DNA of 42,955 bases from Arthrobacter psychrolactophilus (lineage in GTDB: Bacteria; Actinomycetota; Actinomycetes; Actinomycetales; Micrococcaceae): assembly GCF_003219795.1 (NCBI RefSeq), contig NZ_QJVC01000027.1, positions 1 to 42,955 of the forward strand, read 5' to 3'. How positions within the stretch are numbered: position 1 is the stretch's first letter; each line of letters begins with the position of its first letter. Under the pieces are notes generated by a model. The model was not told the origin of the DNA and ran no database searches. It saw only the letters and a program-made list of their open reading frames with translations. Shown in pieces: positions 7,906 through 17,263 of this stretch. Made by a program: the position numbers and the translations under genes.

Positions 7906-8406
7906 ACCCCGGGGAACACATCACGCAGCCCGTGGATGAACTAGGCGTTCTGCCACGCCCAATCGTGACTGCCAGGGACAGAGGGGTACTGGATATCGAA
8001 TCATCGTAGCTGCGATCCCTCCGGACGTTTCATGATCGTGGTGTGGAGCTCCAATCATTCCGGTCGCAGCCTGGGAGATTGCCACAATCCACTTGCGCCG
8101 GCGCTGACAATCAGTGGTGTGATGTGCCACATAAACGCCCAACCATTTTGCGTTGTGGGCGGGTCATCGCAGTAGGCTTGGCTGCGGAAAAGCCCAGTAG
8201 GTGATAGGGAACCACCCGAAATTTGACGTCACACGAACCGCCGCAGGTAGAGCGCGTCGAACACACCAAGGCCGCCATGTAGCTTTCGTCGAATAACACA
8301 GGAATTGGCTTCTGCGACCGCCTCGCATAACCGGCACCGGCCGCTTCGCAGCACCGCCGGGACTTCAATACAATTCAACATCCAATGGACGGGCCAAGAA
8401 TTTCCC
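7906..8406. other. 500-bp stretch with no recognisable gene; promoter for the downstream permease
   Basis: No open frame here shows family motifs or credible starts on either strand. The distal end holds a plausible sigma-70 promoter for the permease: TTCGCA (8345-8350), an 18-nt spacer, and TACAAT (8369-8374), giving a leader of about 25-30 nt. A minus-strand frame ending GLGVFDALYLRRFV near 8229 looks gene-like but I could not assign it. Confidence 0.4.
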
Positions 8407-9957
8407 ATGAGCAATCCTTCTACAGAAACTCAGACTCAGCCGTCACCGCAGGGCCGTCGCATCGACACGTCCGGCGGCGGAGACCTCTCGGGACCTGCGA
8501 CCAACGAACTCAAGCGTGGGCTCAACAGCCGCCATCTCCAGATGATCGCCATCGGCGGCGCTATTGGCACGGGACTCTTTGTGGCCTCCGGCGGCACCAT
8601 CTCACAGGCAGGTCCGGGCGGTGCCCTAGTCGCCTATGCCCTGGTGGGTTTGATGGTCTTCCTGCTCATGCAATCTCTGGGGGAGATGTCGGCAAAGATT
8701 CCGGTCGCTGGTTCCTTCCAGACTTACGCCACCCGTTTTGTTTCACCATCCTTTGGCTTTGCCATTGGCTGGAACTACTGGTTCAACTGGGCCATCACCG
8801 TGGCCGCAGAGCTGGTCGCCGCCGGCATCATCATGGACTTCTGGTTCCCGGGGGTACCCGGGTGGGTTTGGGCCGGTGGGTTCCTGGTCCTGCTCACGGG
8901 AATCAATGCACTCTCGGCCAAGGCGTTCGGGGAGAGCGAGTTCTGGCTGTCATTGATTAAGGTTGTGGCCGTGATCCTGTTCCTAGCGGCCGGCGTACTA
9001 ATGATCTTGGGCATTCTGGGTCATGGTTCCGCGGGCATGAGTCACTGGCAGAACCGCGAGGACGTGTTCCACGGCGGATGGGTGTCCATCATTTCCGTCT
9101 TCATGATTGCCGGATTCTCCTTTCAGGGCACCGAGCTCGTCGGTGTCGCCGCCGGCGAGGCCAAGAATCCTCGCAAGGAGGTACCGCGCGCCATCCGATC
9201 GGTCTTCTGGCGCATCATGATCTTCTACATTGGCGCCATTTTCGTCATCGGCTGCCTAATTCCGTTCACCGATCCAAGCTTGCTGGCGTCGGGTGAGGCC
9301 GACATTGCAGCTTCACCGTTCACCTTGGTCTTTGAACGTGCCGGCATTGCCTTCGCTGCCGCCTTGATGAACGCGGTCATTCTTACGGCCATCCTCTCTG
9401 CCGGCAACTCCGGGCTCTACGCTTCCACCCGCATGCTCTATGCCATGGCACACGACGGAAAGGCCCCCAAGATCTTTGGCCGCACCAATTCGCGCGGCGT
9501 GCCCCTGGCCGCATTACTGGCCACTGCCACTGTCGGGCTCTTTGGGTTCCTAAGCGCGATCGTCGGCCAAGGCGCTGCCTATTCATGGCTGCTCAATGTC
9601 TCGGGCCTGTGCGGATTCATTGTGTGGGCCGGCATTGCGGTCTCTCACTACCGCTTCAGGAAGGGTTTCTTGGCTCAGGGCAACAAAGCCAGCGATCTGC
9701 CGTACCGCGCAGCTTTCTTCCCGATCGGACCCATTCTGGCGTTCGCTGTGCTCATTGTGGTTATCGCGGGGCAAAACTACGAAGCGGTCCTTGCCGGTCG
9801 CGGCATGGAAGTTCTCTCGTCCTACATTGGCATACCGATTTTCCTTGGCTTGTGGATCGTGCACCGCATCGTCACGAAGTCCAAGGTTGTTTCGCTGTCA
9901 GAGATGGATCTGACCGGCCCCGACGACATCGACCTCGCGGCCGCTGAGAGGTCCTGA
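8407..9957 (+). CDS. lysP: LysP-like basic amino acid permease (APC superfamily)
   Basis: A 516-aa, 12-helix APC permease that imports amino acids with protons at the cytoplasmic membrane. After a hydrophilic N-terminus of ~40 residues comes the hallmark RGLNSRHLQMIAIGGAIGTG with LFVASGGTISQAGPGGALVA, then SLGEMSAKIPVAGSFQTYAT, IGWNYWFNWAITVAAELVAA and GFSFQGTELVGVAAGEAKNP. The run of identities to what I recall of E. coli LysP is high, so lysine is the best guess, though histidine or arginine carriers are close relatives. ATG 8407 fits the family start; the in-frame upstream extension to 8305 is atypical. No obvious Shine-Dalgarno precedes it. It stands alone. Confidence 0.85.
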   Translation: MSNPSTETQTQPSPQGRRIDTSGGGDLSGPATNELKRGLNSRHLQMIAIGGAIGTGLFVASGGTISQAGPGGALVAYALVGLMVFLLMQSLGEMSAKIPVAGSFQTYATRFVSPSFGFAIGWNYWFNWAITVAAELVAAGIIMDFWFPGVPGWVWAGGFLVLLTGINALSAKAFGESEFWLSLIKVVAVILFLAAGVLMILGILGHGSAGMSHWQNREDVFHGGWVSIISVFMIAGFSFQGTELVGVAAGEAKNPRKEVPRAIRSVFWRIMIFYIGAIFVIGCLIPFTDPSLLASGEADIAASPFTLVFERAGIAFAAALMNAVILTAILSAGNSGLYASTRMLYAMAHDGKAPKIFGRTNSRGVPLAALLATATVGLFGFLSAIVGQGAAYSWLLNVSGLCGFIVWAGIAVSHYRFRKGFLAQGNKASDLPYRAAFFPIGPILAFAVLIVVIAGQNYEAVLAGRGMEVLSSYIGIPIFLGLWIVHRIVTKSKVVSLSEMDLTGPDDIDLAAAERS

Positions 9958-10062
9958 CTCGCTGGTGCTGCGATTCATTGCTCTGGACTACACCGGCGAA
10001 TTCAGATTTTGACCATCTGGGTGTGACTCCCGGGGATTGCCTATATGAGGCCCACGCTTGAC

Positions 10063-10081
10063 TTAGGTTATGCTTACCTAG
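10063..10081. promoter_or_regulatory. Iron box (DtxR/IdeR-type operator)
   Basis: TTAGGTTATGCTTACCTAG matches the actinobacterial DtxR/IdeR consensus TWAGGTTAGSCTAACCTWA at nearly every conserved position and keeps the TAGGT/ACCTA dyad. It directly follows and overlaps a -35-like TTGACT (10058-10063) about 50 nt before the binding-protein start, so it is well placed for iron-dependent repression. Confidence 0.85.
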
Positions 10082-10132
10082 TTCATTTTCTTAGCACACA
10101 CTCCTGTTGCGTAATTCTCATAAGGATGCCTC

Positions 10133-11674
10133 ATGCGCTTTGCGCGTCCCTTTGCTCTGGCTGCCGTAGCACTCTCGGTGACACTGACAACCGGCTGTGG
10201 CGCAGCCACGGCCCCCACGGGCGCTCCAAACGCCAACAACGACGGCAGAATCGTGGTTGCCAATTTTCGGGCCCCGGTATCTAACTGGGCATTGGAAACA
10301 GATGACGCCTACATCCTCTCGATTGCAGGATGCTTGGAGACCATGACCCGCTACGATCAGACTCAACAGAAGGTCGTTCCGATGCTCTCCGAATCCTGGG
10401 AGCAGACAGCGGCAAAACAATGGGACTTTAAGCTCCGTGCGGGCGTCAAGTTCCAAGACGGCACTCCGATGGACGCGAAGGCTGTAGCTGGCTCCCTCAA
10501 TCACGTTCTTGGTGCCACCGCACCTGCACGTGCTTTTAACTCGAAGTTCATCGACGCCGTCAAGGAAATCGACGCTACAACCGTTCGCGTCACCACAGTC
10601 AATGAAGACCCGCTCCTTCCTTACCGAGTTGCCAGCGTTAACACCGGTATTTTGTCCCCTGCGTCATACACCGACAAGGGCATCGACCCGTTCGGTCACT
10701 GCACCGGACCTTTCGAACCAGTCTCGGAGAAGCCCAGCCAGTCGCTGACAGTGGACCGCAACTCGGAATATTGGGGCGGGAAGGTCGCCTTGGCCGGTGG
10801 CGAGATTCGATTCATTGCCGAGGGAGCCACCCGTGCTACTCAGGTGCAGACCGGCGAGGCCGACATCTCTATGTCGATCCCTGCCGCCAGTCTCGATGCA
10901 CTGGATACAGACAAGTCCCTGAGCCTTGAGAAGACCGACTCACCTCGCACAGCGACGCTCTATATGAACAACTCAAGGGCGCCCTTCAATAACGTTGAGC
11001 TGCGCCGCGCTGCCCAGCTGTCATTGGACTTGAACGCCATCTCCTCCAGCGTCTACGAAGGAGCGGCGGCCCCAGCCACCGGCCCGTTCGCGCCAAGTGA
11101 ACCTTGGGCCAACAAGGAATTGGCGGTTCCGCAACAGGACCTCGAAAAGGCCAGGAAGCTGGTTGCCGAGTCGGGCTACAAGGCCGGCAAACCCTTGGAG
11201 GTCATCGCGATCGTTGAGCGAGCCGAGTTCGCCGACGTGGCCGCCATTATTCAGGCCAACTTCGCCGAAGCCGGTTTGGAGGTTTCAGTAGTCACGAAGG
11301 AGTACGGAGCGGTGGAACCGGACCTCCTGGCCGGCAACTACGACATGGTACTCAGCCAACGCAATCGCATGATCGATATTGCCAATCCCATTGGTTTCCT
11401 CCAGGCCGACTACACGTGTGAAGGAAGCTACAACCTGAGCCACTATTGCAATGTCTCTTACGACAAACTGGTGCAGCAAGCAGGTTCAGAAACAGATGAG
11501 AAGCTACGTAACGAGCTGTACCGCAAGGCTGGCGACATCCTCACAGAGGACGCGGCCAACGTCTGGGTCGTGAACGAACAAGCCATTGACGGGGTCCGAA
11601 ACGAAGTACAGGGCTATGTCCAGGATCCGCTGACTCGATACATCCTGACAGCAACCCTCTCCAAGTCCAGCTAG
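10133..11674 (+). CDS. ABC importer solute-binding lipoprotein (peptide/nickel/opine type)
   Basis: A 513-aa extracytoplasmic binding lipoprotein of the SBP_bac_5 family. The signal peptide ends at the lipobox LTTGC (Cys22). Family features include LSESWEQTAAKQWDFKLRAG with VKFQDGTPMDAKAV, a middle domain that binds ligand, and PDLLAGNYDMVLSQRNRM near the C-terminus. AAGGA lies 6 nt before the ATG. It heads an operon with two permeases and a double ATPase. Relatives carry di/oligopeptides, nickel, haem or opine-type metallophores. The iron box upstream argues for an iron chelate or metallophore rather than nutritional peptides; the ligand itself is not readable from sequence. Confidence 0.87.
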   Translation: MRFARPFALAAVALSVTLTTGCGAATAPTGAPNANNDGRIVVANFRAPVSNWALETDDAYILSIAGCLETMTRYDQTQQKVVPMLSESWEQTAAKQWDFKLRAGVKFQDGTPMDAKAVAGSLNHVLGATAPARAFNSKFIDAVKEIDATTVRVTTVNEDPLLPYRVASVNTGILSPASYTDKGIDPFGHCTGPFEPVSEKPSQSLTVDRNSEYWGGKVALAGGEIRFIAEGATRATQVQTGEADISMSIPAASLDALDTDKSLSLEKTDSPRTATLYMNNSRAPFNNVELRRAAQLSLDLNAISSSVYEGAAAPATGPFAPSEPWANKELAVPQQDLEKARKLVAESGYKAGKPLEVIAIVERAEFADVAAIIQANFAEAGLEVSVVTKEYGAVEPDLLAGNYDMVLSQRNRMIDIANPIGFLQADYTCEGSYNLSHYCNVSYDKLVQQAGSETDEKLRNELYRKAGDILTEDAANVWVVNEQAIDGVRNEVQGYVQDPLTRYILTATLSKSS

Positions 11675-11686
11675 GGTTTCCGGCAC

Positions 11687-12634
11687 ATGAGTACGCTCAT
11701 CGCGCGGCGCTTCTTGGGACTTGTTGCCATCGCGCTGCTGTCTTCGTTCGTGGTATTCCTGATACCCTTTATCACCCCCGGAGATCCCGTGCGCAAGCTC
11801 CTCCGGGCCCGTATGGATGTGGGTCCGGCTGACGCGGCGGCGGTGCAAGCGTATGCCCAACAATTTGGGCTGGACGCACCGCTGTGGCGCCAGTTCCTAT
11901 CGTGGGTCACCCGGTTCCTGACCGGTGATATGGGGATTTCCTACACGAGCCTGACCCCGGTCTTCGACCAAGTGATGCCCGCAACCGCGATTACGTTGAC
12001 GCTTGCCGGTGGCGCGATGGTTGTTGCCGTACTGATCTCTCTGGCTCTCGGTCTGGTGTGTGCCGTGTCGACCGGCCGCTGGCCAGATCGGGTCATTACA
12101 AGTTTCACACACGCCCTGGTTTCGATTCCCGAATACGCTATCGCGCCGTTATTGGTGGTGATCTTTGCCTTGAAACTGGCTCTTCTGCCATCGGCGGGCT
12201 GGGCTGGCCCGGCATCGTGGGTGCTACCAATTGTAGTTCTGGCCCTTCGCCCCATTAGTTTCTTCACCGTCGCAGTGAGATCCGGCATGCTAGATGCCCT
12301 GGCCAAGGAGCACATCGTGGCCGCCCGAGCCCGCGGCCTAGGGGAGAGACGAACCGTGCTTACCCACGTGATTCCGCACGGCTTGTTGCCACTGTGGACC
12401 ATGATGGGCGTATGGTTCGCTGGGCTGCTCGGTGGGTCCGTCATCGTCGAAGTCATCTTTGCCATCCCGGGCATGGGCAGGCTCGTGTACGAAGCAGTCC
12501 TCAACGCCGACATTCCCGTTGCCCAAGGAGGTGTCGTGGTCGTCGTTGTGCTGGCCGTTGTGGTGACTACACTCGTGGACTTAGGGCATGTGGCCTTCGA
12601 TCCGACGGTGCGTTCAAGGATTCGGCATGCGTAG
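11687..12634 (+). CDS. ABC importer permease, DppB-like
   Basis: A 315-aa inner-membrane permease of the DppB/OppB/NikB family with six predicted helices. It has the N-terminal helix followed by the periplasmic loop (PFITPGDPVRKLL, QFGLDAPLWRQFLSW, GDMGISY) and the coupling-helix EAA motif EHIVAARARGLGERRTVLTH before HVIPHGLLPLWTMM. It starts 12 bp after the binding-protein gene and overlaps the next permease by 8 bp, consistent with one transcript and translational coupling. Confidence 0.9.
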   Translation: MSTLIARRFLGLVAIALLSSFVVFLIPFITPGDPVRKLLRARMDVGPADAAAVQAYAQQFGLDAPLWRQFLSWVTRFLTGDMGISYTSLTPVFDQVMPATAITLTLAGGAMVVAVLISLALGLVCAVSTGRWPDRVITSFTHALVSIPEYAIAPLLVVIFALKLALLPSAGWAGPASWVLPIVVLALRPISFFTVAVRSGMLDALAKEHIVAARARGLGERRTVLTHVIPHGLLPLWTMMGVWFAGLLGGSVIVEVIFAIPGMGRLVYEAVLNADIPVAQGGVVVVVVLAVVVTTLVDLGHVAFDPTVRSRIRHA

Positions 12635-13499
12635 GAGTCATGCGCGTCGGTGCAATCTCGAGCTGTGGCCGCCACTGCTGTTCATCACGTTGGCCACGTT
12701 ATCTGTGGTCTTACTCCCGATCCTCGTCCCGATGGATCCAGACGCCCAGAGCCTCGCCAACAGGCTCGAGGGCCCATCGCTAGCCAAGCCATTCGGCACC
12801 GATCATCTAGGACGAGACATCTTCAGCCGAATCGTGTACGGAGGCAGATTCTCCCTGGCGATTGCAGCCATCGCCACCATTGCGACATCCACCATTGGCG
12901 TGTGCTTAGGTCTGCTCAGCGCGATGAAGCGCGGCTGGATCGATGAGTTCCTGACCCGCACCAACGACATGCTGCTCGCCTTGCCGGAAATCGTTGTCGC
13001 CCTCTTGGTCATTGCGATCATGGGCCCGGGCTTCGCCTCAATGATCGTGGCGGTGACCATCATGGGATGGACGCCGACCGCCCGACTGGTCCGTTCACTG
13101 AGTTTTGAGATTCTTTCTAAGGACTATGTCGAAGTGGCCAGACACTTGGGGTGCAGCAAATGGTTCATTATCCGACACCACGTGATTCCGGGACTAGCCA
13201 GCCCCGTGATGGCGCAAACCGCATTGCGCTTTGGGCTACTGCTGGTCGGCCTTGGGGCCTTGTCCTACCTCGGAGTTGGCGTCCAGCCGCCGCAGTCCGA
13301 TTGGGGATCCATGCTGGCCGACGCGCAACCCTACGCCGCCAGAGCGCCTTGGGGACTACTTGCCCCGGGCGCCGCCATTTTCATCGTGACACTGTCCATC
13401 ACGCTCCTGGGTAACGCGATCACGCACCGCACAGGGCGCAGGGACTTGCTCTTGATTGAAGCCAATTCACCCGACAAGAAGGCGTCGCATGTCCAATAA
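12627..13499 (+). CDS. ABC importer permease, DppC-like
   Basis: A 290-aa partner permease of the DppC/OppC/NikC family. It has the short N-terminal segment with one helix, then HLGRDIFSRIVYGGRFSLAI typical of the family, and the EAA loop KDYVEVARHLGCSKWFIIRH. Two starts are possible: GTG 12588 or ATG 12627. I chose 12627 because it overlaps the stop of the preceding gene in the usual operon manner and gives a normal family length. Its 3' end overlaps the ATPase gene by 11 bp. Confidence 0.88.
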   Translation: MRRSHARRCNLELWPPLLFITLATLSVVLLPILVPMDPDAQSLANRLEGPSLAKPFGTDHLGRDIFSRIVYGGRFSLAIAAIATIATSTIGVCLGLLSAMKRGWIDEFLTRTNDMLLALPEIVVALLVIAIMGPGFASMIVAVTIMGWTPTARLVRSLSFEILSKDYVEVARHLGCSKWFIIRHHVIPGLASPVMAQTALRFGLLLVGLGALSYLGVGVQPPQSDWGSMLADAQPYAARAPWGLLAPGAAIFIVTLSITLLGNAITHRTGRRDLLLIEANSPDKKASHVQ

Positions 13500-15006
13500 G
13501 GGACTCAAAATCGCGTCATTGACTGTTCACATGGTATCGGGAGAAATGATTCTTGACGACGTGAACCTGGCGGTGGCTCCGGGGGAACTAGTGGCGGTGG
13601 TTGGCCGCTCCGGTTCTGGCAAGACCATGGTGACCCGGGCCATTCTTGGGCTGCTGCCACGCGGCCTGAACGCCACCGGGTCCATCCACCTGGACGGGAG
13701 GGACTTGACTGCGCTGAATGACCGCGAGATGGATTCCGTGCGCGGTGCACGGATCGGCATGCTGTTTCAGCAGCCCAAGCGTGTCCTGAATCCACGGATG
13801 TCGGTAGGGAACCAAGTGCGTGAGGGACTGCGTGCCAGGGGACGCTCAAATCGCACGCACGAATCTTCCGAGGTTCGGCGGCTGCTGGCCGAGGTAGGAC
13901 TGAAGGATCCCGCTCGCGTGGCCAAGCTGCGTTCCGAGCAACTGTCCGGGGGCATGGCCCAACGGGTCATGATGGCCATCGCCATCGCCGCCAGTCCAAG
14001 CATCCTACTGGCCGATGAACCGACGTCGTCCCTAGACAGCATCCTCAAAGCCCAGACACTTCAGCTGATCCGCCAAGAACAACGGGCGAGGGGACTGGGC
14101 GTGCTCTTAATTACCCATGACCTCGGTAGCGTTAGTCAGATCGCGGACCGTGTCGTGGTGCTCGACGGTGGACGTGTCATCGAGGAAGGAGCCACCGAGT
14201 CCCTGCTTGCTGCTCCGATCCACCCGATCACCCGCGAACTCATCGCCGCCTCCACCCCTACGGCGGCGGCTGGCAAACCCTTCGAAGGTGAAGTCTTGGC
14301 ACGCTTGCAAAACGTCGGCCGTACTTTCTCGCCGCGCCGTAACCCAACCATCGCCCTGAGCAACGTGGACCTGGTCATCAGGCGGGGCGAAGTTCTGGGA
14401 GTGTTGGGGCATTCCGGGTCAGGAAAGAGCACGTTCGCACGTCTGCTGGCACGCATGGACCGCCCCGATTCCGGCACCGTGACCCTCAGCGCGGACGCTG
14501 CGACGCCGACAGCCACCCAGATCATCCTTCAGGAGCCGTTCGCGTCGTTTGACCCGAGCCTCATCTTGAGGGAAAGCTTACGGGCACCGTTGCACCGCTC
14601 GGACAGAGACTCTGCCGATGCACTGGTGGATGCCGCAGTCAACGATGTCGGTCTGGATCCGCAGCTGCTGGAACGGATGCCATCAGGTTGTTCGGGTGGA
14701 CAACTCCAACGCCTCGCGATCGCCCGGGCACTCCTTGTGAATCCCCTCATGCTGATCTGTGACGAGTCCACCTCGGCACTAGACACCGTAGCTCAACGGC
14801 ACATCCTCGATCTGTTGCTGCGTTTGCGTGAAGAACGCGGGATTACCCTCGTGGTGATTTCCCACGACATCGAGGTCATTCGCTATGTCAGTAACACCGT
14901 TGCAGTCTTTTACGACACGGAACTCGTCGAGCATGCCCCGGCTGATGTTTTCTTCAGCTCAGCGCGCCACAAACACAGCCGCGATCTCATTGGCGCAGCC
15001 GGCTAG
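13489..15006 (+). CDS. Fused double ATP-binding protein of the same importer (DppD-DppF type)
   Basis: A 505-aa protein with two complete ABC ATPase domains in tandem, replacing separate DppD and DppF subunits. Domain 1 has Walker A GRSGSGKT (39-46), signature LSGGMAQRVMMAIAIA and Walker B ILLADEPTSSLD. Domain 2 has GHSGSGKS, QEPFASFDPSL, signature SGGQLQRLAIARALL and LICDESTSALD. The second signature reads CSGGQ where LSGGQ is standard, and its Walker B box ends in CDES rather than DEP. Fused ATPases of this kind are common in actinobacterial peptide and metallophore importers. The ATG lies 11 bp inside the preceding gene. Confidence 0.9.
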   Translation: MSNKGLKIASLTVHMVSGEMILDDVNLAVAPGELVAVVGRSGSGKTMVTRAILGLLPRGLNATGSIHLDGRDLTALNDREMDSVRGARIGMLFQQPKRVLNPRMSVGNQVREGLRARGRSNRTHESSEVRRLLAEVGLKDPARVAKLRSEQLSGGMAQRVMMAIAIAASPSILLADEPTSSLDSILKAQTLQLIRQEQRARGLGVLLITHDLGSVSQIADRVVVLDGGRVIEEGATESLLAAPIHPITRELIAASTPTAAAGKPFEGEVLARLQNVGRTFSPRRNPTIALSNVDLVIRRGEVLGVLGHSGSGKSTFARLLARMDRPDSGTVTLSADAATPTATQIILQEPFASFDPSLILRESLRAPLHRSDRDSADALVDAAVNDVGLDPQLLERMPSGCSGGQLQRLAIARALLVNPLMLICDESTSALDTVAQRHILDLLLRLREERGITLVVISHDIEVIRYVSNTVAVFYDTELVEHAPADVFFSSARHKHSRDLIGAAG

Positions 15007-15404
15007 GAGCTCGATCAGGACCGTCGGCCTTGGACAGGCAGTGGTTAGGCGCGCTTTTGAGCCCCGGAAATCCTCGCTGTGCTCGCGGCTCCGGTAAGTC
15101 TAGGGATGGCAATGTATAGGACCATCATGATCCGTGGCTGCATCACCGACCGATTCCAGAAGAATGATGACCGCGTAATCCTCTCAAGCCTCGTCCATGT
15201 CCTCCAACGTCAACACGTGCTATCACCAAGTGGGTCAAAATAGGCACTTCACGGCGGGATGGCGGATTTGCCAGCACGTTTCCGGTTGATGCCTGGTTCA
15301 TCCAGAGAATCACTTTTGTCGTGGAGGAAGCCATCCGTGTGGCTCTGATCCAGACTTGGGAGCATAACGCATGGACAACCACCACGAATGTCTGTGCCAA
15401 CGAC
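15007..15404. other. About 400 bp without a recognised gene
   Basis: A plus-strand frame from about 15215 to 15420 reads like protein (GGFASTFPVDAWFIQRITFV, EEAIRVALIQTWE), but it has no start codon with a ribosome site and no family I can name, and it runs into the terminator hairpin. It may be a gene remnant. Minus-strand frames here show no motifs. Confidence 0.3.
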
Positions 15405-15455
15405 AAAACGCGGGCTCGGTCATCGTATTTTCTTCGATGACCGAGCCCGCGTTTT
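15405..15455. terminator. Bidirectional 21-bp terminator hairpin
   Basis: Arms 15405-15425 and 15435-15455 are perfect reverse complements with a 9-nt loop. The outer ends are AAAA on the left and TTTT on the right, so each strand ends in a short U-run. It separates the importer operon on the plus strand from the MFS gene on the minus strand. Confidence 0.92.
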
Positions 15456-15470
15456 CGGGTTCAGGAACGG

Positions 15471-16940
15471 TTAGTGAACTGCTACCGAACCCTTGGCGGG
15501 ACTCTTATGGGTGTCGGAGGAAGACTCCTTGCCCATGAAGGCCGCGATGACCATGATGCCCAGGGACACGCAGGCCGCCACCATGAATCCGCTGCTGAAG
15601 CCACTGGTCTGGGCGGCGATCTGGTCCTTGCCAGTCGCGGCGGCAGCCACCGTTCCGGCGGACATGACGCCCACAAGAAGAGCCGTACCCGCGGCGCCAC
15701 CTAGCTGCTGGAGGGTGGAGAGCACGGCAGAACCGTGCGAGTGCAGCGAATGCGGCAGCGGGTTCAGGCCGGCTGTGAAGGCAGGCGTGAAGATGAACGC
15801 CAGGGCGATCGACATGAGCAGGTGCAGGCCAATGATCATCGGCAATGGCGTGTGCGCATCAAGCTGGGTGTAGCTGAACAAGATGACAGAGAGCAGCGCG
15901 CCGCCCGGAATAAGCAACGGTCGCGGACCGACCTTGTCGAAGAGCTTGCCGACCCATGGGGCCAACAGACCCATGAGCAAACCGCCGGGAAGCATGAGCA
16001 GACCGGTGACGAGCACGTCGAGCCCGCGCACATTCTGTAGGTACATGGGCAGCAAGATAATGACACCGAACAACGCCACCATGGCCATCACCATCAGGGC
16101 CAGCGCCAGCGTGAACTGGCGGTGCAGGAATGGGCGCATGTCCAGCAGTGCGGCATCCTTACGCTGCAATCGCAGCTGCAGAACCACGAAGCATGCCAGG
16201 AACACGAGCGAAACACCCAGGGCAATCACGGCGATCAGGTGTGTCTGGGCATCGGGGGAGCCAATTCCGCTCAGACCGTAGACCAGACCACCGAAGGCGG
16301 GGATCGAGAGCAAGACAGAGGGAACGGAGAGCTTACTCGGGGCGTGCTTCCTGTCGCCGGGCAACAGTCGTGCACCCAGAATCAAGGCAATCACGGCGAT
16401 GGGCAAGACAAACAAGAACATGAAGCGCCACGACAGGGAGTGCAGGATCAACCCGGACAGGGTGGGCCCAATGGCCGGCGCCACGGAGATCACGATGGAC
16501 ACATTGCCCATCACGGCGCCACGACGGTTGGAGGGCACCAGATCCAGGATGGTCGTCATGAGCAGCGGCATCATGATGGCCGTACCGGAGGCCTGCACCA
16601 CGCGTGCAGCCAAAAGGATCTCAAAGCCCGGAGCTATCCCGGCCAGCAAGGTTCCGGCAGCGAAGAGGCTCATCGCCAAGATAAAGACGGTACGAATCGG
16701 GAAGCGCGTCAGCAGGTAGCCCGTGGCGGGGATTACCACTGACATTGTGAGCATAAAGGCCGTTGCCAACCACTGAATGGCCGACGGTGAGACCTGGAAT
16801 TCTTCCATGAGACGCGGCAGAGCCACGTTCATGATGGTTTCGTTCAAGATGACAACGAACGCTGAAACCAACAGCACCGTAATGGTGGTGCGGTCCCGAG
16901 CCGAGAGCCTGTCTGGGGCGTCAAGCGGGGAAAGAGACAT
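15471..16940 (-). CDS. MFS drug exporter, DHA2 (14-TMS, EmrB/QacA) family
   Basis: A 489-aa proton-driven exporter with about 14 hydrophobic segments. It shows the family's motif D1-like segment near helix 1 (NETIMNVALPRLMEEFQVSP), IQWLATAFMLTMSVVIPATG, motif A region RFPIRTVFILAMSLFAAGT and motif C in helix 5 (APAIGPTLSGLIL). Substrates of the family range from lipophilic cations to siderophores. ATG 16940 follows an AGGATC sequence and fits the family N-terminus, and the longer frame to 17027 adds an unlikely extension. It is monocistronic and converges on the iron-box operon; a link to siderophore export is possible but unsupported. Confidence 0.85.
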   Translation of the reverse strand: MSLSPLDAPDRLSARDRTTITVLLVSAFVVILNETIMNVALPRLMEEFQVSPSAIQWLATAFMLTMSVVIPATGYLLTRFPIRTVFILAMSLFAAGTLLAGIAPGFEILLAARVVQASGTAIMMPLLMTTILDLVPSNRRGAVMGNVSIVISVAPAIGPTLSGLILHSLSWRFMFLFVLPIAVIALILGARLLPGDRKHAPSKLSVPSVLLSIPAFGGLVYGLSGIGSPDAQTHLIAVIALGVSLVFLACFVVLQLRLQRKDAALLDMRPFLHRQFTLALALMVMAMVALFGVIILLPMYLQNVRGLDVLVTGLLMLPGGLLMGLLAPWVGKLFDKVGPRPLLIPGGALLSVILFSYTQLDAHTPLPMIIGLHLLMSIALAFIFTPAFTAGLNPLPHSLHSHGSAVLSTLQQLGGAAGTALLVGVMSAGTVAAAATGKDQIAAQTSGFSSGFMVAACVSLGIMVIAAFMGKESSSDTHKSPAKGSVAVH

Positions 16941-17263
16941 AGTGGATCCTGAAGCTTGAGGATGAAAATAACGTGGGTTGCCGGGACTGAGTACGCAAGG
17001 GCCGGCGCCCATGAAAGCCGAAGTCACCAGAGTAAGCGCCGTGGCCGTTCCATCTATTCCCAGTTTTCCCTCAGGAATCAGGATAAAGTTCGACGGCGCC
17101 CAGCCTGAACTTGCGCTTCATAGAGTCGCCGACAGTTTTAGTGTCCGAGACGGGTCAGGAACGGAACTACTTGAGAGAGCAGGAAGAATATCGGCGGAGC
17201 CAGAAACAGTCATCGCCTAGCGGCTTTGAGTCGAGTTGGTGCCGGCTCCCAAACCAGCGCTAA
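16941..17263. other. About 320 bp with no supported gene
   Basis: This contains the MFS promoter region. A plus-strand frame from 16978 to 17220 is open for 80 codons but has no ribosome site or known motif. I see no repeats or hairpins of note. Confidence 0.35.

Noticed and set aside
8111-8368. Minus-strand frame in the gap before the permease
   Set aside because: Cys/Ser/Arg-rich composition typical of an out-of-frame translation; no credible start or family.
7906-8406. Possible lysine or cobalamin riboswitch before the permease
   Set aside because: No conserved core of either riboswitch could be found, and lysine riboswitches are not typical of actinobacteria.
15143-15406. Minus-strand 87-codon frame
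   Set aside because: No motif or ribosome site, and it ends against the terminator hairpin; the plus-strand frame there looks slightly more protein-like but is also unassigned.
16978-17220. 80-codon plus-strand frame upstream of the MFS gene
   Set aside because: No ribosome site, no motif, and it lies in the expected MFS promoter region.
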